Positions 7,774-18,687 are shown, counted from the stretch's first letter. The stretch is DNA of 64,000 nucleotides from Actinomadura flavalba DSM 45200 (GCF_000374305.1 NZ_KB894093.1:1-64000); one strand, 5' to 3'. The notes: generated by a model not told the origin, from the sequence alone. Translations and numbers: made by a program.

Positions 7774-9015
7774 ATGACGGGTCGCTCAACCGCGGGAACC
7801 AGGGCCCGCAGCGCGCGCGGCGCCGCCTACGCCGCCTTCGCCGTCCAGGGCCTCTGCTTCGCCGCCCTGGTCAGCCGCGTCAACCAGATCCGCGACGCGC
7901 ACGGGATGACCGACGACCAGATCAACATCGTCGTCCTCTGCGTGCCGATCATCGCGGGACTGGGCAGCGCCGTCGCCGCGCCGCTGATGGGCCGGTTCGG
8001 CAGCGGGCCGGTGCTGCGCGCGTCGCAGCCCGCCGTCTGCCTGACGATCCTGGCCGTCGGACTGTCCGGTTCGTCCAACCTCGCGCTGTACGTGGCGGTG
8101 GGGGCGTTCGGCTTCTTCGTCGGCGCGGTGGACGCGTCGATGAACGCGCAGGCCGTGACGTCCGAACGCGCCTACGGCGTCAGCATCCTCACCGGGTTCC
8201 ACGCCCTGTGGAGCGCCGCAGCCGGGCTCGGCGCCGTATGGGCGTGGGTCGCGAACACCCACCTGTTCCCCGAGGACGTGCACCGGTCGCTCGCGGCCGG
8301 GTTCGCGATCCCCGCCGCGCTCGGCATCGCGGTGTCGCTGGCCACGGGCTTCCGCCTCTACCGCAAGGACGAGGAGGTCACCCTCCCCGAGAGCGGGGAA
8401 CTGAAGGCGGCGGCGCGGAGCGTCCCGTGGCGGCCCGTGCTCGTCATCGGCGTCGCCATGGCGTGCTTCTACCTGGCCGACTCGATGCTGTCGAACTTCG
8501 GCACGCTGTTCTTCGACACCGACCTCGGCGCCGCGAGCGTCGCGCCGCTCGGCCTGGCCGCCTACCAGGTCGCGATGGTCGCGAGCCGCGCCGTGGCCGA
8601 CTTCGCCGTCCGGCGGTGGGGCGCGACGCTCGTCGTGCGGGCCGGGACGGCGGCGGGCGGCCTCGGGCTGCTGCTGGTCGTCGTGGCGCCGAACGCTCCG
8701 GTCGCGATCGCCGGGTTCTTCGTGACGGGCCTCGGCCTGTGCGTGGTGGCGCCGATCTCGTTCTCGGCGGCGGGCAAGGCCGACCCGTCCGGCCTCGGCA
8801 TCGCGGTGGCCAGGGTGAACATCTTCAACTATGTCGGGTTCGTGTTCGGCGCGATCGTCGTGCTGATCATCCAGCCGATGGCGAGCTACCAGCTCGCCTA
8901 CGCGGTCCCGGCGGTTCTCACCCTGGTGATCATCGCCCTGGCCCGAGGCTTCGAACCGGCCGACGCACCCCGCCCACAACCGGCGCCACCGGTAGCCGAA
9001 CGCCCGGTCGCCTGA
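7774..9015 (+). CDS. MFS transporter (YbjJ-like)
   Basis: A 413-residue major facilitator with about 12 hydrophobic segments split 6+6 by a charged loop near residue 190-210 (RLYRKDEEVTLPESGEL). The loop after helix 2 carries PLMGRFGSGPV, the MFS motif A position. The overall pattern (FVQGLCFAAL at the start, VDASMNAQ in helix 4) resembles the YbjJ/FucP-like exporters of unknown substrate. It has its own promoter and a ribosome site AAGGA before ATG 7774. The tail is Pro/Ala rich. The substrate cannot be deduced. Confidence 0.85.
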   Translation: MTGRSTAGTRARSARGAAYAAFAVQGLCFAALVSRVNQIRDAHGMTDDQINIVVLCVPIIAGLGSAVAAPLMGRFGSGPVLRASQPAVCLTILAVGLSGSSNLALYVAVGAFGFFVGAVDASMNAQAVTSERAYGVSILTGFHALWSAAAGLGAVWAWVANTHLFPEDVHRSLAAGFAIPAALGIAVSLATGFRLYRKDEEVTLPESGELKAAARSVPWRPVLVIGVAMACFYLADSMLSNFGTLFFDTDLGAASVAPLGLAAYQVAMVASRAVADFAVRRWGATLVVRAGTAAGGLGLLLVVVAPNAPVAIAGFFVTGLGLCVVAPISFSAAGKADPSGLGIAVARVNIFNYVGFVFGAIVVLIIQPMASYQLAYAVPAVLTLVIIALARGFEPADAPRPQPAPPVAERPVA

Positions 9016-9175
9016 CCCCGCGCCCACAGGCGTGCGCCTTGGGCGCGCGTTTGAGGGCTTGCCTCGGGGTTGCGGTTCGGAGCGGGGCGTGGGGGCGATG
9101 GGGCAGTCATCGGTGCCCGTGTTGGGGCGGGTGCGGGGTTGGCTTGGGTGCTCGCCTGGTGTGGGGATGACGGAC

Positions 9176-9210
9176 GTCGGGCCGTCCCGGGTGGTTCGGG
9201 GCGGCCCGAC
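9176..9210. terminator. Hairpin between convergent MFS and small-protein genes
   Basis: GTCGGGCCG (9176-9184) pairs perfectly with CGGCCCGAC (9202-9210). It sits just before the stop codon of the minus-strand gene at 9226 and could end transcription from both sides. Confidence 0.5.
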
Positions 9211-9225
9211 GGGTGGATCGGTCGG

Positions 9226-9459
9226 CTAGCTGTCTTCGGCCAGGGCTACCACCGCGTTCTCCCCCGCCACCTGGGCCTCCTGGGGGGACATGTCGGCGGC
9301 GGCCTGGCCGAGTGCGGTCAGGGCCGCGTCGGCCGCCGCCCTGAGCGTCACGGCATGTTCCTGTGCGCGGTCGAGATCACCGAGACCCACACAGTCGAAC
9401 GACACCTGGGCGTCGTGCGCCGCCATCTTGAGCTGCCGGGCGGCCTCGTCCAGACTCAT
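9226..9459 (-). CDS. Small helical protein of unknown function
   Basis: A 77-residue, acidic, Ala-rich protein predicted to be almost entirely alpha-helical (SLDEAARQLKMAAHDAQ, then DRAQEHAVTLRAAADAAL). It has one Cys (residue 23) and no membrane segment. ATG 9459 is chosen because GGAGGGG lies five bases upstream; ATG 9477 would add six residues but has no ribosome site. Spacing and codon use look like a real gene. I do not recognise a family. Confidence 0.65.
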   Translation of the reverse strand: MSLDEAARQLKMAAHDAQVSFDCVGLGDLDRAQEHAVTLRAAADAALTALGQAAADMSPQEAQVAGENAVVALAEDS

Positions 9460-9489
9460 TCGCCCCTCCTTCGCCATTGAACCGCTGTA

Positions 9490-10923
9490 TTACCCGGGCG
9501 CACGGGGAGTAACCACCCGGCCGAGGATTTCCACCGCGTTCATCAGTGCGGACGTGGGAACGCCGCCGTAGCCGAGGACGAGCGCGGCCGGAGCGGACGC
9601 CGCCCGCCCCGGCGACCACAGCTCCGCGGCACCGGACACGACGACCCCCCGGGCCGCCGCGCCCGCGACGACGTCGGCCTCGGCGCGGCCGGGCGGCAGC
9701 TCGACGTACAGGTGCAGACCCGCCGAGACGCCGTGCACGCGCGCTCCCGGCAGGTGCTCCGCCAGCACGGCCACCAGCGCGTCGCGGCGCGCCCGGTAGC
9801 GGCGGCGCAGCACGCGCAGGTGCCGGTCGTGGGCGTCGCCCTCCAGCAGCCTGGCGAAGGCGAGCTGGTCCGGGGTCGCGCCGCCGAGGTCGGTGCGGGC
9901 GCGGTGCTCGCGCAGCGCGGCCGCGACGGGCGGGGGCGCGACGGTCCAGCCGAGCCGCAGCCCCGGCGCGAGCGCCTTACTGACCGAGCCGAGCAGCACG
10001 ACGTGGCCGGGCGCCATGCCCTGCAAGCAGCCGACGGGTTCGCGGTCGTAGCGGAACTCGGCGTCGTAGTCGTCCTCCAGGACGATCCCGCCGGTGTCGC
10101 GCGCCCAGGCGAGCAGCGCGGCGCGCCGGGCCGGGGAGAGCACGACGCCGGTCGGGTACTGGTGCGCGGGGGTGACGAGCACGGCCCGCGCCGGGGTGGC
10201 GGCGAGCGCGGCGACGTCCAGACCCTCGCCGTCCACCGGGACGGGGATCAGCTCGGCCCCGGTGGCGCGCAGCAGCGGGAGCTGCCGTTCGCTCGTCGGG
10301 TCCTCGACGGCGAGCGGGACGTTCCCGTGCCGGACGAGCTGCGTCACGACGGCGGAGAGCCCGTGCGCGACACCGTTGACGACGGTGACGTCGTCCGGCC
10401 CGGCGACGGCCGCCCGGACCCGCCCGAGGTATCCGGCGAGCGCGACGCGCAGCGCCCGCGCCCCCGCCGGATCGGGGTAGGCGAGCAGTTCGCCGTGCGG
10501 CGCCTCCCGCAGCACGCCCCGCAACGCCCCGAGCCACGCGCCCCGGGGGAACGCGGACAGATCAGGCTGCCCGGGCCGCAGGTCCGCCACGGTCGAGGAC
10601 GGGGGGTCCGGCCGTGCCGGTGGAGCGGTCGGCCAGGCGGCGAGGTCGGCCGTCGGGGCGGGTGCGCCCGGGAGGGAGGGGGAGGGGGCGACGCGGGTGC
10701 CGTCGCCTCGGCGGGACAGGAGCGTGCCCTCGGCGCGGAGCTGTTCGTAGGCCGTGACGACGACGCCGCGTGAGACGGCGAGGTCGGCGGCCAGGTCGCG
10801 GGTGGACGGCAGGCGCGCCCCGGCGGGCAGGCGTCCGGAGCGCACCGCGTCGCGCAGCGCGGCGACGATCTGCGCGGACAGTCCGCCCCGCCCCCGGTCG
10901 ATCTCCAGATGCAGTTCCGCCAC
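9490..10923 (-). CDS. MocR-type regulator (GntR helix-turn-helix fused to aminotransferase fold)
   Basis: A 477-residue MocR/PdxR-like protein. An N-terminal winged helix (about residues 5-75; LSAQIVAALRDAVRSGRLPA and GARLPSTRDLAADLAVSRG) is joined to a class I aminotransferase domain with PLP-lysine region LLGSVSKALAPGLRLGW and EDDYDAEFRYDREP. Such proteins use PLP as sensor and often control a divergent transporter or vitamin B6/GABA genes. The start is GTG 10923 with GGAGG five bases upstream, which leaves a 121-bp shared promoter region with the DMT transporter; longer upstream readings would run into that gene. Confidence 0.92.
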   Translation of the reverse strand: MAELHLEIDRGRGGLSAQIVAALRDAVRSGRLPAGARLPSTRDLAADLAVSRGVVVTAYEQLRAEGTLLSRRGDGTRVAPSPSLPGAPAPTADLAAWPTAPPARPDPPSSTVADLRPGQPDLSAFPRGAWLGALRGVLREAPHGELLAYPDPAGARALRVALAGYLGRVRAAVAGPDDVTVVNGVAHGLSAVVTQLVRHGNVPLAVEDPTSERQLPLLRATGAELIPVPVDGEGLDVAALAATPARAVLVTPAHQYPTGVVLSPARRAALLAWARDTGGIVLEDDYDAEFRYDREPVGCLQGMAPGHVVLLGSVSKALAPGLRLGWTVAPPPVAAALREHRARTDLGGATPDQLAFARLLEGDAHDRHLRVLRRRYRARRDALVAVLAEHLPGARVHGVSAGLHLYVELPPGRAEADVVAGAAARGVVVSGAAELWSPGRAASAPAALVLGYGGVPTSALMNAVEILGRVVTPRAPG

Positions 10924-10977
10924 CGATGCCTCCGCCCTGCACCGCGCTCGGCCGAACCGGCGGGCGGGCGCGAGGGT

Positions 10978-11022
10978 TTGGTCCTGTTCAGACGCAGTGT
11001 ATTGGCCCTGTTGAAAGGACCA
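10978..11022. promoter_or_regulatory. Candidate MocR operator between divergent genes
   Basis: Two direct repeats, TTGGTCCTGTT (10978-10988) and TTGGCCCTGTT (11002-11012), are spaced 24 bp start to start. TGGTCC (10979-10984) also has its inverted partner GGACCA (11017-11022). Paired direct repeats plus an inverted site are usual for MocR binding, and the location between regulator and transporter fits. Confidence 0.6.
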
Positions 11023-11044
11023 TCGGGTTCCTAGCGTGCTCGGC

Positions 11045-11952
11045 ATGGATACTTCTTCGCGTCGCGGGGTCATGGGTGCCGCCCTGGCGATGTTCCTCGT
11101 GGGGACGCTGACGGCCGTCTCCGGCGCCATCTCGGCCTATCCGCTGCTCGGCGGCCAGGCGGTGCGTTACGCGGTGGCTGCTGCGGCGCTGTGGGTCGTG
11201 GTGCGGCGGTCCCGGCTCGCTCCGGTGCGGGTGCGGGCCCGGGAGTGGGCGCAGCTCGCGGTGCTGGCCGCGACCGGGCTCGCGTTGTTCAACGTCTGCG
11301 TCGTCGGGGCCACGCGGGAGACGAGCGCGGCGGCGGTCGGGACGGTGATCGCCACGGTGCCGGTCGTCCTGGCCGTGGCGGCGCCGATGCTGCGCGGCGG
11401 GCGGCCCGCGCGGACGGTGCTGACCGGCGCCGTCGTCGTGACGGGCGGCGCGGCTCTGTCGGCGGGACTGGGCGGCGGGTCGGTGCGCGGGCTGCTGTTC
11501 GCGCTGGGGGCGCTTGCCGGGGAGGTGTGCTTCTCGCTGCTGGCCGTGCCGCTGCTCCCCCGGCTCGGGCCGCTGCGCGTCTCGGCGTACACGGCGACGC
11601 TCGCGACGCCGATGCTGCTCGTCGCGGGGATCGCCGTGGACGGCGCGGACGTGCTGCGCGTCCCCACGGCCGCCGAGGCGGCGGGCCTCGGCTACCTCGC
11701 GCTGATCGTCACGACCGTCGCGTTCGTCCTCTGGTACGACGCCCTCGGCCGCATCGGCGCCGACCGCGCCGGGCTGTTCGCCGGGATCGTCCCGGTGAGC
11801 GCCGTGCTGACCGCCGCGCTGCTCGGGCAGGGCGCCCCCACCGCCGCCGAGGCGGCGGGCGCGGTGCTGGTCACCGCAGGAGTCCTGCTCGGACTGTCAC
11901 CGGGGCGCCGTACCCTTGGTGCGGCTCTAGAGGAAGAAGGCGTGAGGGTGTG

Positions 11953-11953
<1 letters not shown>
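11045..11953 (+). CDS. EamA/DMT-family transporter
   Basis: A 302-residue inner-membrane protein with ten hydrophobic segments in two EamA halves ([17 protein letters not shown] at the start, [20 protein letters not shown] in the middle, [20 protein letters not shown] later), the layout of drug/metabolite exporters related to RhtA/YdcZ. The start is ATG 11045; GTG 11036 would add three residues. It is divergent from, and probably controlled by, the MocR regulator. Its stop codon overlaps the fumarase ATG by one base (TGATG), so readthrough or coupling to the fumarase is possible. Confidence 0.88.
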
Positions 11954-13593
<1,640 letters not shown>

Positions 13594-13628
13594 GGGAAAC
13601 GTCGTGATCAAGACGGCCATTCGCTAAA

Positions 13629-13653
13629 GCGCGCCCGGTCCGGCCGGGCGCGC
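13629..13653 (+). terminator. Hairpin terminator after the class I fumarase
   Basis: GCGCGCCCGG (13629-13638) pairs perfectly with CCGGGCGCGC (13644-13653) over a five-base loop, 36 bases after the fumarase stop. No T-tract follows. Confidence 0.6.
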
Positions 13654-13856
13654 GGCGGCGGGCCGTCACCGCGCGGTCACCGGGCGCGGACCCGTCCCTG
13701 GATGATAAAGATTTCACCCATCTGCTCATCCGGTTGTGCGGAGTCCCAGGTTCCGGACGGGACCGCTGAGGCACGAGGTCACAGTATTGGCCCGAAAAAC
13801 AAGTTCGTGCCGTGGTCTCCCCAATGACCGGACGGCCACTCCGGTATCTTTCCCCC

Positions 13857-15119
13857 ATGTCTCAGTCAGAGCGCCTCGTGCTCGCGACGCGCTACCGGCT
13901 GGTCTCGGAAATCGGTCAGGGTGCCAACGGCATCGTCTGGCGCGGCCATGACGATCTCCTTGATCGCGCGGTGGCGATCAAGGAGCTGCGGCTCCCCGAC
14001 GACCTCTCCGAGAACGAGCGCGTCGTCTTCTACCGCCGTACCCTGCGGGAGGCGCGCGCCCCGGCGCAGCTCCGCTCCACGTCGATCGTCGAGGTCTACG
14101 ACGTCGTCATCGAGCAGGGCCGGCCGTGGATCGTCATGGAGCTGATCGAGGCGCCGAGTCTGGAACAGCTCATCGAGCGGTCCGGTCCGCTGCCGCCCGA
14201 GCGGGTCGGCTACATCGGGCGCAAGCTGCTGGACGCGCTCGCCGTCGCGCACCGGGCGGGGATCGTCCACCGCGACCTCAAGCCCAGCAACGTCCTGCTG
14301 GACGGCGACCGGGTCGTGCTGACCGATTTCGGACTGGCCTTCTCGTCCGGTTCGACCAGCCTGACCAAGACCGGCCATTTCATGGGTTCGCCCGCCTACG
14401 TCGCGCCCGAGGTGGCCGCCGGGGAGAAGGCGACCCCCCGCTCGGACCTGTGGTCCCTCGGCGCGACGCTGTACGCGGCGCTGGAGGGCCGTCCGCCGTT
14501 CGAGCGCGACAACGTGATGGCGACGCTCAGCGCGCTCGCCAACGAGACGCCGCCGACGCCCCGCAACGCCGGGACGCTCGGCCCCGTCGTGTCCGGGCTG
14601 CTGGAGAAGCACCCGACGCGGCGGCTCAGCCACGCCCGCGCCGTCGACCGGCTGGAGCGGGCGATGACCGCGCCGCGCTCGGCCCGCCGCAACGCCACCC
14701 CCCGGTACCGGCTGATGGCGGTGATCGCGCTGGTCGGCGCCGTCGTCGCGTCCTGCGGGATCGGCGTGACGGCGCTGGCGGTCGGCATGATGCGCGAGAG
14801 CCCCGGGACGCAGCCCACCGGGCAGCCGACGGGGCAGGCGCCGCCGACCGCCTCGACCGTTCCCGCGTCCGGCGGCGGCACGCTCGTCGTCCGCGCCCGC
14901 GCGGCCGGGTGCCGCATCTTCGTGGCCGTCCCCGGCACGACGCTGACCGTCCTGGCCAACAACGAGACGATTCCGCCCGGCGGCGCCCGCCAGTACGACC
15001 AGCCGGTCCTCAACGCCGTCGTCTACGACGCGTCGGCGTGCGAGGTCTGGGTCAACGGCCAGCGCAAACCCCTCGGCGAACCCGGCCAGCGCCGCAGCTA
15101 TACCGTCCGCGCGCGCTAA
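13857..15119 (+). CDS. Membrane-anchored Ser/Thr protein kinase
   Basis: A Hanks-type kinase of 420 residues. The kinase domain (about 12-270) has glycine loop GQGANGIV (20-27), ATP lysine K42 in VAIKE, catalytic HRDLKPSN with D140, DFGLA at 157-161 and GSPAYVAPE at 178-185. One membrane helix follows (about 286-311), then a Thr/Pro/Gly linker and a 95-residue extracytoplasmic domain with two Cys (in AGCRIF and ASACEVW) that may form a disulfide. The sensor domain matches no family I know. TATCTT six bases before ATG 13857 and the lack of a ribosome site suggest a leaderless transcript. The gene lies between two fumarase genes. Confidence 0.93.
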   Translation: MSQSERLVLATRYRLVSEIGQGANGIVWRGHDDLLDRAVAIKELRLPDDLSENERVVFYRRTLREARAPAQLRSTSIVEVYDVVIEQGRPWIVMELIEAPSLEQLIERSGPLPPERVGYIGRKLLDALAVAHRAGIVHRDLKPSNVLLDGDRVVLTDFGLAFSSGSTSLTKTGHFMGSPAYVAPEVAAGEKATPRSDLWSLGATLYAALEGRPPFERDNVMATLSALANETPPTPRNAGTLGPVVSGLLEKHPTRRLSHARAVDRLERAMTAPRSARRNATPRYRLMAVIALVGAVVASCGIGVTALAVGMMRESPGTQPTGQPTGQAPPTASTVPASGGGTLVVRARAAGCRIFVAVPGTTLTVLANNETIPPGGARQYDQPVLNAVVYDASACEVWVNGQRKPLGEPGQRRSYTVRAR

Positions 15120-15121
15120 CA

Positions 15122-15257
15122 ATGGCCGCGCCTTCGGCGCGGCGGGGTCAGGGCCCCTTGAGTGCCGCCTCGGAGGGCATGATCATCCTCCCTTCGGTCC
15201 GGAGGATCATGCCCTCCGAGGCGGCACGGCCCTGACCCGGTGGTGCGCGTGTATACG
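15122..15257 (+). repeat. Palindromic repeat element, copy 1 (conserved outer arms, variable inner arms)
   Basis: The element starts two bases after the kinase stop codon. Order: small hairpin GCCGCGCC-TTC-GGCGCGGC, left outer arm GGTCAGGGCC..GTGCCGCC, inner arm TCGGAGGGCATGATC, loop, complementary inner arm GATCATGCCCTCCGA, right outer arm GGCGGCAC..GGCCCTGACC, then a tail with CGCGTGTATACG. The same outer parts occur in reverse orientation at 34681-34815, with an unrelated inner arm. Open codons run through the left part but give only a short peptide; I do not call a gene. Confidence 0.9.
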
Positions 15258-15359
15258 CACGGGTGTTGGACAGCGGGTGTGATCCGGTGTCACCGGGAAT
15301 GGTCCCGGGGTGTGCGGTGCTGCACTAGGTGATCAACGGTGAGGTGGAGGTGCGGGGGC

Positions 15360-16766
15360 ATGGCCGGGTCCGAGGGCGAATACCGGATCGAGCACGACTC
15401 GATGGGAGAGGTCCGGGTGCCGGGCGCGGCCAAGTGGCGGGCGCAGACGCAGCGGGCGGTGGAGAACTTCCCGATCTCGGGGCGGGGGCTGGAGGGGCCG
15501 CACATCGCGGCGCTCGGGCACATCAAGGCGGCCGCCGCGACGGCCAACGCCGAGCTGGGCGTGCTCGACCCGGAGATCGCCGAGGCGGTCCGGGACGCCG
15601 CGCTGGAGGTCGCCGCCGGGAAGTGGGACGACCAGTTCCCCATCGACGTGTTCCAGACCGGGTCGGGCACGTCGTCGAACATGAACGCCAACGAGGTCGT
15701 GGCGACGCTCGCGCAGGAGCGGCTGGGCCGTCCCGTGCACCCCAACGACCACGTGAACGCGTCCCAGTCGTCCAACGACGTGTTCCCGTCCTCGATCCAC
15801 ATCGCGGCGACGAGCGCCGTCCTGTACGACCTGATTCCGGCCCTTGAGCATCTGGAGGCGGCGCTCGGCCGCAAGGCGATCGAGTTCGGGCCGCTGGTCA
15901 AGTCGGGCCGCACGCACCTGATGGACGCGACGCCGGTGACGCTCGGGCAGGAGTTCGGCGGCTACGCGGCGCAGATCCGCGCGGGCGCCGAGCGGATGCG
16001 CGGCGTCGTCCCCCGGCTGGCCGAGCTGCCGCTGGGCGGGACGGCCGTCGGCACCGGCATCAACACTCCGCCCGGGTTCGCGGCCCGCGTCATCGCCGAG
16101 ATCGCCGCCGTGACGGGCCTGCCGCTCACCGAGGCGCGCGACCACTTCGAGGCGCAGGGCGCCCGGGACGGGCTCGTGGAGGCCAGCGGGGCGCTCAAGA
16201 CGGTCGCGGTCGGCCTCACCAAGATCGCCAATGATCTGCGCTGGATGGGGTCGGGTCCGCGCGCGGGCCTGGCCGAGATCCGGCTGCCCGACCTCCAGCC
16301 CGGTTCGTCGATCATGCCGGGCAAGGTCAACCCGGTGATCCCCGAGGCGACGCTCCAGGTCGCCGCGCAGGTCATCGGGAACGACGCGGCGATCACGTTC
16401 GGCGGCGCGTCCGGCAACTTCGAGCTGAACGTGATGCTGCCGATGCTGGCGCGCAACGTGCTGGAGTCGATCGCGCTGCTCGCCAACGTGAGCCGCCTGC
16501 TGGCCGACCGCTGCGTGGACGGCATCGAGCCGGACGCGGAGCGGATGCGCGAGTACGCCGAGTCCTCGCCGTCGATCGTGACGCCGCTGAACCGGTACGT
16601 CGGGTACGAGGAGGCCGCCGCCATCGCCAAGCAGGCGCTCGCCGAGCGCCGGACGATCCGCGAGGTCGTCCTGGAGCGCGGCCACGTCGAGAACGGCGCC
16701 CTCACGCTGGAGGAGCTGGACGCGGCGCTGGACGTGCTGACGATGACGCGGCCCGACCCGCGTTAG
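15360..16766 (+). CDS. fumC: Class II fumarate hydratase
   Basis: The iron-independent, homotetrameric fumarase of the TCA cycle. The 468-residue protein has the aspartase/fumarase superfamily signature [11 protein letters not shown], the substrate-binding stretch [27 protein letters not shown] and the active-site region [15 protein letters not shown] 15360 is preceded by GGAGG at nine bases. It corresponds by position and class to the fumarase next to glpX in mycobacteria. Palindromic element copy 1 separates it from the kinase gene. Confidence 0.97.
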   Translation: MAGSEGEYRIEHDSMGEVRVPGAAKWRAQTQRAVENFPISGRGLEGPHIAALGHIKAAAATANAELGVLDPEIAEAVRDAALEVAAGKWDDQFPIDVFQTGSGTSSNMNANEVVATLAQERLGRPVHPNDHVNASQSSNDVFPSSIHIAATSAVLYDLIPALEHLEAALGRKAIEFGPLVKSGRTHLMDATPVTLGQEFGGYAAQIRAGAERMRGVVPRLAELPLGGTAVGTGINTPPGFAARVIAEIAAVTGLPLTEARDHFEAQGARDGLVEASGALKTVAVGLTKIANDLRWMGSGPRAGLAEIRLPDLQPGSSIMPGKVNPVIPEATLQVAAQVIGNDAAITFGGASGNFELNVMLPMLARNVLESIALLANVSRLLADRCVDGIEPDAERMREYAESSPSIVTPLNRYVGYEEAAAIAKQALAERRTIREVVLERGHVENGALTLEELDAALDVLTMTRPDPR

Positions 16767-16770
16767 CGGC

Positions 16771-17202
16771 TCAGTACCAGCCCTTGCTCTGGAAGTGGCT
16801 CCACGCGCCGCAGGGCGTGCCGTGGCGGCCCTTGATGTACTTCAGGCCCCACAGGATCTGGGTGCGGGCGTTGCTGCGCCAGTTCGACCCGGCGGCGGCC
16901 ATCTTCGAGCCGGGCAGCGCCTGCGGGATGCCGTGCGCGCCGCTGGAGGAGTTGTGGGCGTTCTCGTTCCAGCCGCTCTCGCGCTCCCAGAGCCGCTCCA
17001 GGCAGCGGAACTGGCGTTCGGAGCCCCAGCCGTAGGCGCGCATGGCGGTGCGGGCGATCCGCTTGTTGCGGTCGGTGCGCTCGCCCGCCGCCGGTGCGCC
17101 CGGCTCGGCGGACGCGGACGCGGCCGGGGCGGGCAGGGTCGCGGCGAGCAGGACGGCCGCGCCGAGCGGGCCGAGGGCGCGGCGGTTCGCGGGTCGTGTC
17201 AT
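16771..17202 (-). CDS. Secreted lytic-transglycosylase-like protein (short paralogue)
   Basis: A 143-residue exported protein. Residues 1-34 form a signal peptide (RALGPLGAAVLLAATLPAPA) ending near an Ala-rich cleavage site. The mature part is a compact SLT-like domain with the probable catalytic Glu in LWERESGWNENA, the conserved SSSGAHGIPQALPGSKMA and an end CGAWSHFQSKGWY. Such proteins cleave or remodel peptidoglycan at the cell surface. It is a close paralogue of the next gene (17495-18436), both ending in GWY. ATG 17202 is chosen because a signal peptide follows directly. Confidence 0.85.
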   Translation of the reverse strand: MTRPANRRALGPLGAAVLLAATLPAPAASASAEPGAPAAGERTDRNKRIARTAMRAYGWGSERQFRCLERLWERESGWNENAHNSSSGAHGIPQALPGSKMAAAGSNWRSNARTQILWGLKYIKGRHGTPCGAWSHFQSKGWY

Positions 17203-17494
17203 GTCCACCAGCGTGCAGCGCTCAGGCGCAAGCGCGACACGGCTCGCGACCCGGCCCGGAACGATCGTGACCAACGTCTGGGACGGAGCCGACCCGAGCG
17301 CCGGACAAAGCGGACGTCCCGGTGGCGGCCCACCCGCCCTCACGACGCACGAATGCCACGACGAAGGACGAACCAGGACGGGTCCGCATGGCGGCCCCGT
17401 CCAGCATGTCCCCAGAAACCACGAACGGCGCCCGCCGGACAGGCGGACGCCGCGCACGTGGACTTGACCCGGGGCTGACGCTCCCGAGGGACGC

Positions 17495-18436
17495 TCAGTA
17501 CCAGCCGACGCGCTGGGAGTGCCCCCACGCGCCGCACGGGGTGCCGTAGCGGTTCTTGATGTAGCCGAGTCCCCACTTGATCTGCGTGCGGGGGTTGCTG
17601 CGCCAGTCCGACCCGGCGCTGGCCATCTTCGACCCGGGCAGCGCCTGCGGGATGCCGTACGCGCCCGACGACGGGTTCGCGGCGGTGTGGCGCCAGCCGC
17701 TCTCCTTGTTCCACAGCTTCACCAGGCAGCCGAACTGGCCGCCGCCGGAGAAGCCGAAGCTCGGCAGCATCGACTTGGCGATGGCCTGCGCCTCGCCCGC
17801 CGGGACGGGGTCGCCGCCACCGGTCGGAGCGCCGCCGCCACCGCCGCCCGAGCGCGGCTTCGGCGTGGGCGTCTCGGTGGGGATCGGCGTGCCCTTGGCG
17901 CGCAGCCTGGGCGCTTCGGCGGCGCCGCGCGCCTCGCGGGAGGCGCGCTTGTGCGCCAGCTCCTTGCGCTCCTGCGCGAGCCGCTTGCGCTCCCGCTCCT
18001 GCACGGCGGGGTCCGGCGCGGGGGCCGGGTCGGCGAGCGGCGCGGACGCGACGGTGCCGGTCTCGGCCGCCGCGTCGGGCTCGCCGCCCAGCGCCAGGGC
18101 CGCGACGGCACCGGCGCCGACCGCGACGACGGCGCCGCCGGCGACGGCCGCGACCTTCAGCCCGAGCCGCCGGGACGCCGGAGCGCGCCGGGTGCCGCCC
18201 CTGCGCGCGCTGGAGATCTCCTCGCGGGGTGCCTCCGGGCCGAGGTCCGGCAGCGCGGCGGTGTCACCGGACGCGCCGAACGCGGTGGGCGGGGCGCCCG
18301 CCACGCGGACGTCGTCGTGGCCGGGGAAGCCATCGAGCGGTCGTTCGTCTTGCCTGGGGGACCCGGACGAGTCTCCGGACAAGGCGGTCCTTCCGACGGT
18401 CGCACGGCATGGGCGCTCGTACGAGGGCACGTCCAC
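17495..18436 (-). CDS. Membrane-anchored lytic-transglycosylase-like protein (long paralogue)
   Basis: About 313 residues. An N-terminal cytoplasmic region is followed by one membrane segment (LKVAAVAGGAVVAVGAGAVA), a charged Arg/Lys/Glu-rich helix resembling a coiled coil (ERERKRLAQERKELAHKRAS), a Pro/Gly-rich linker and a C-terminal SLT-like domain (LVKLWNKESGWRH, SSGAYGIPQALPGSKMA, CGAWGHSQRVGWY). The coiled coil may space the catalytic domain through the wall. The start is uncertain: GTG 18436, GTG 18430 or a longer form from 18556. A Crp-like site (18688-18703) lies upstream. The short paralogue follows in the same direction 292 bp away. Confidence 0.82.
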   Translation of the reverse strand: MDVPSYERPCRATVGRTALSGDSSGSPRQDERPLDGFPGHDDVRVAGAPPTAFGASGDTAALPDLGPEAPREEISSARRGGTRRAPASRRLGLKVAAVAGGAVVAVGAGAVAALALGGEPDAAAETGTVASAPLADPAPAPDPAVQERERKRLAQERKELAHKRASREARGAAEAPRLRAKGTPIPTETPTPKPRSGGGGGGAPTGGGDPVPAGEAQAIAKSMLPSFGFSGGGQFGCLVKLWNKESGWRHTAANPSSGAYGIPQALPGSKMASAGSDWRSNPRTQIKWGLGYIKNRYGTPCGAWGHSQRVGWY

Positions 18437-18687
18437 CCCCCGCCCGGGGTTCCCGATGCGGGCGGCCCGGACCCGGAACGGACCTCGTCCGCGCGGAGTG
18501 CTTCGGGGGTCGCGCGGGCACGGCACCCGTTCCCAGGGGTGCTTACGGGGGACCACAATGCCCGAGCCGACGGCATGGTCCGCAACCGAATCGAGACGAA
18601 AGAACCGGTCCAGGCGCTTGTCAACTCGCCCCGCGACCGTCCGTATCCGCCGTCCGAGCAGGGTTTACCGAACCTTGACGCGTAACC

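Noticed and set aside
15124..15235. Short reading frame MAAPSARRGQGPL... in palindromic element copy 1
   Set aside because: It is contained in a palindromic repeat and has no independent start signal; the same frame in copy 2 forms only the tail of another protein.
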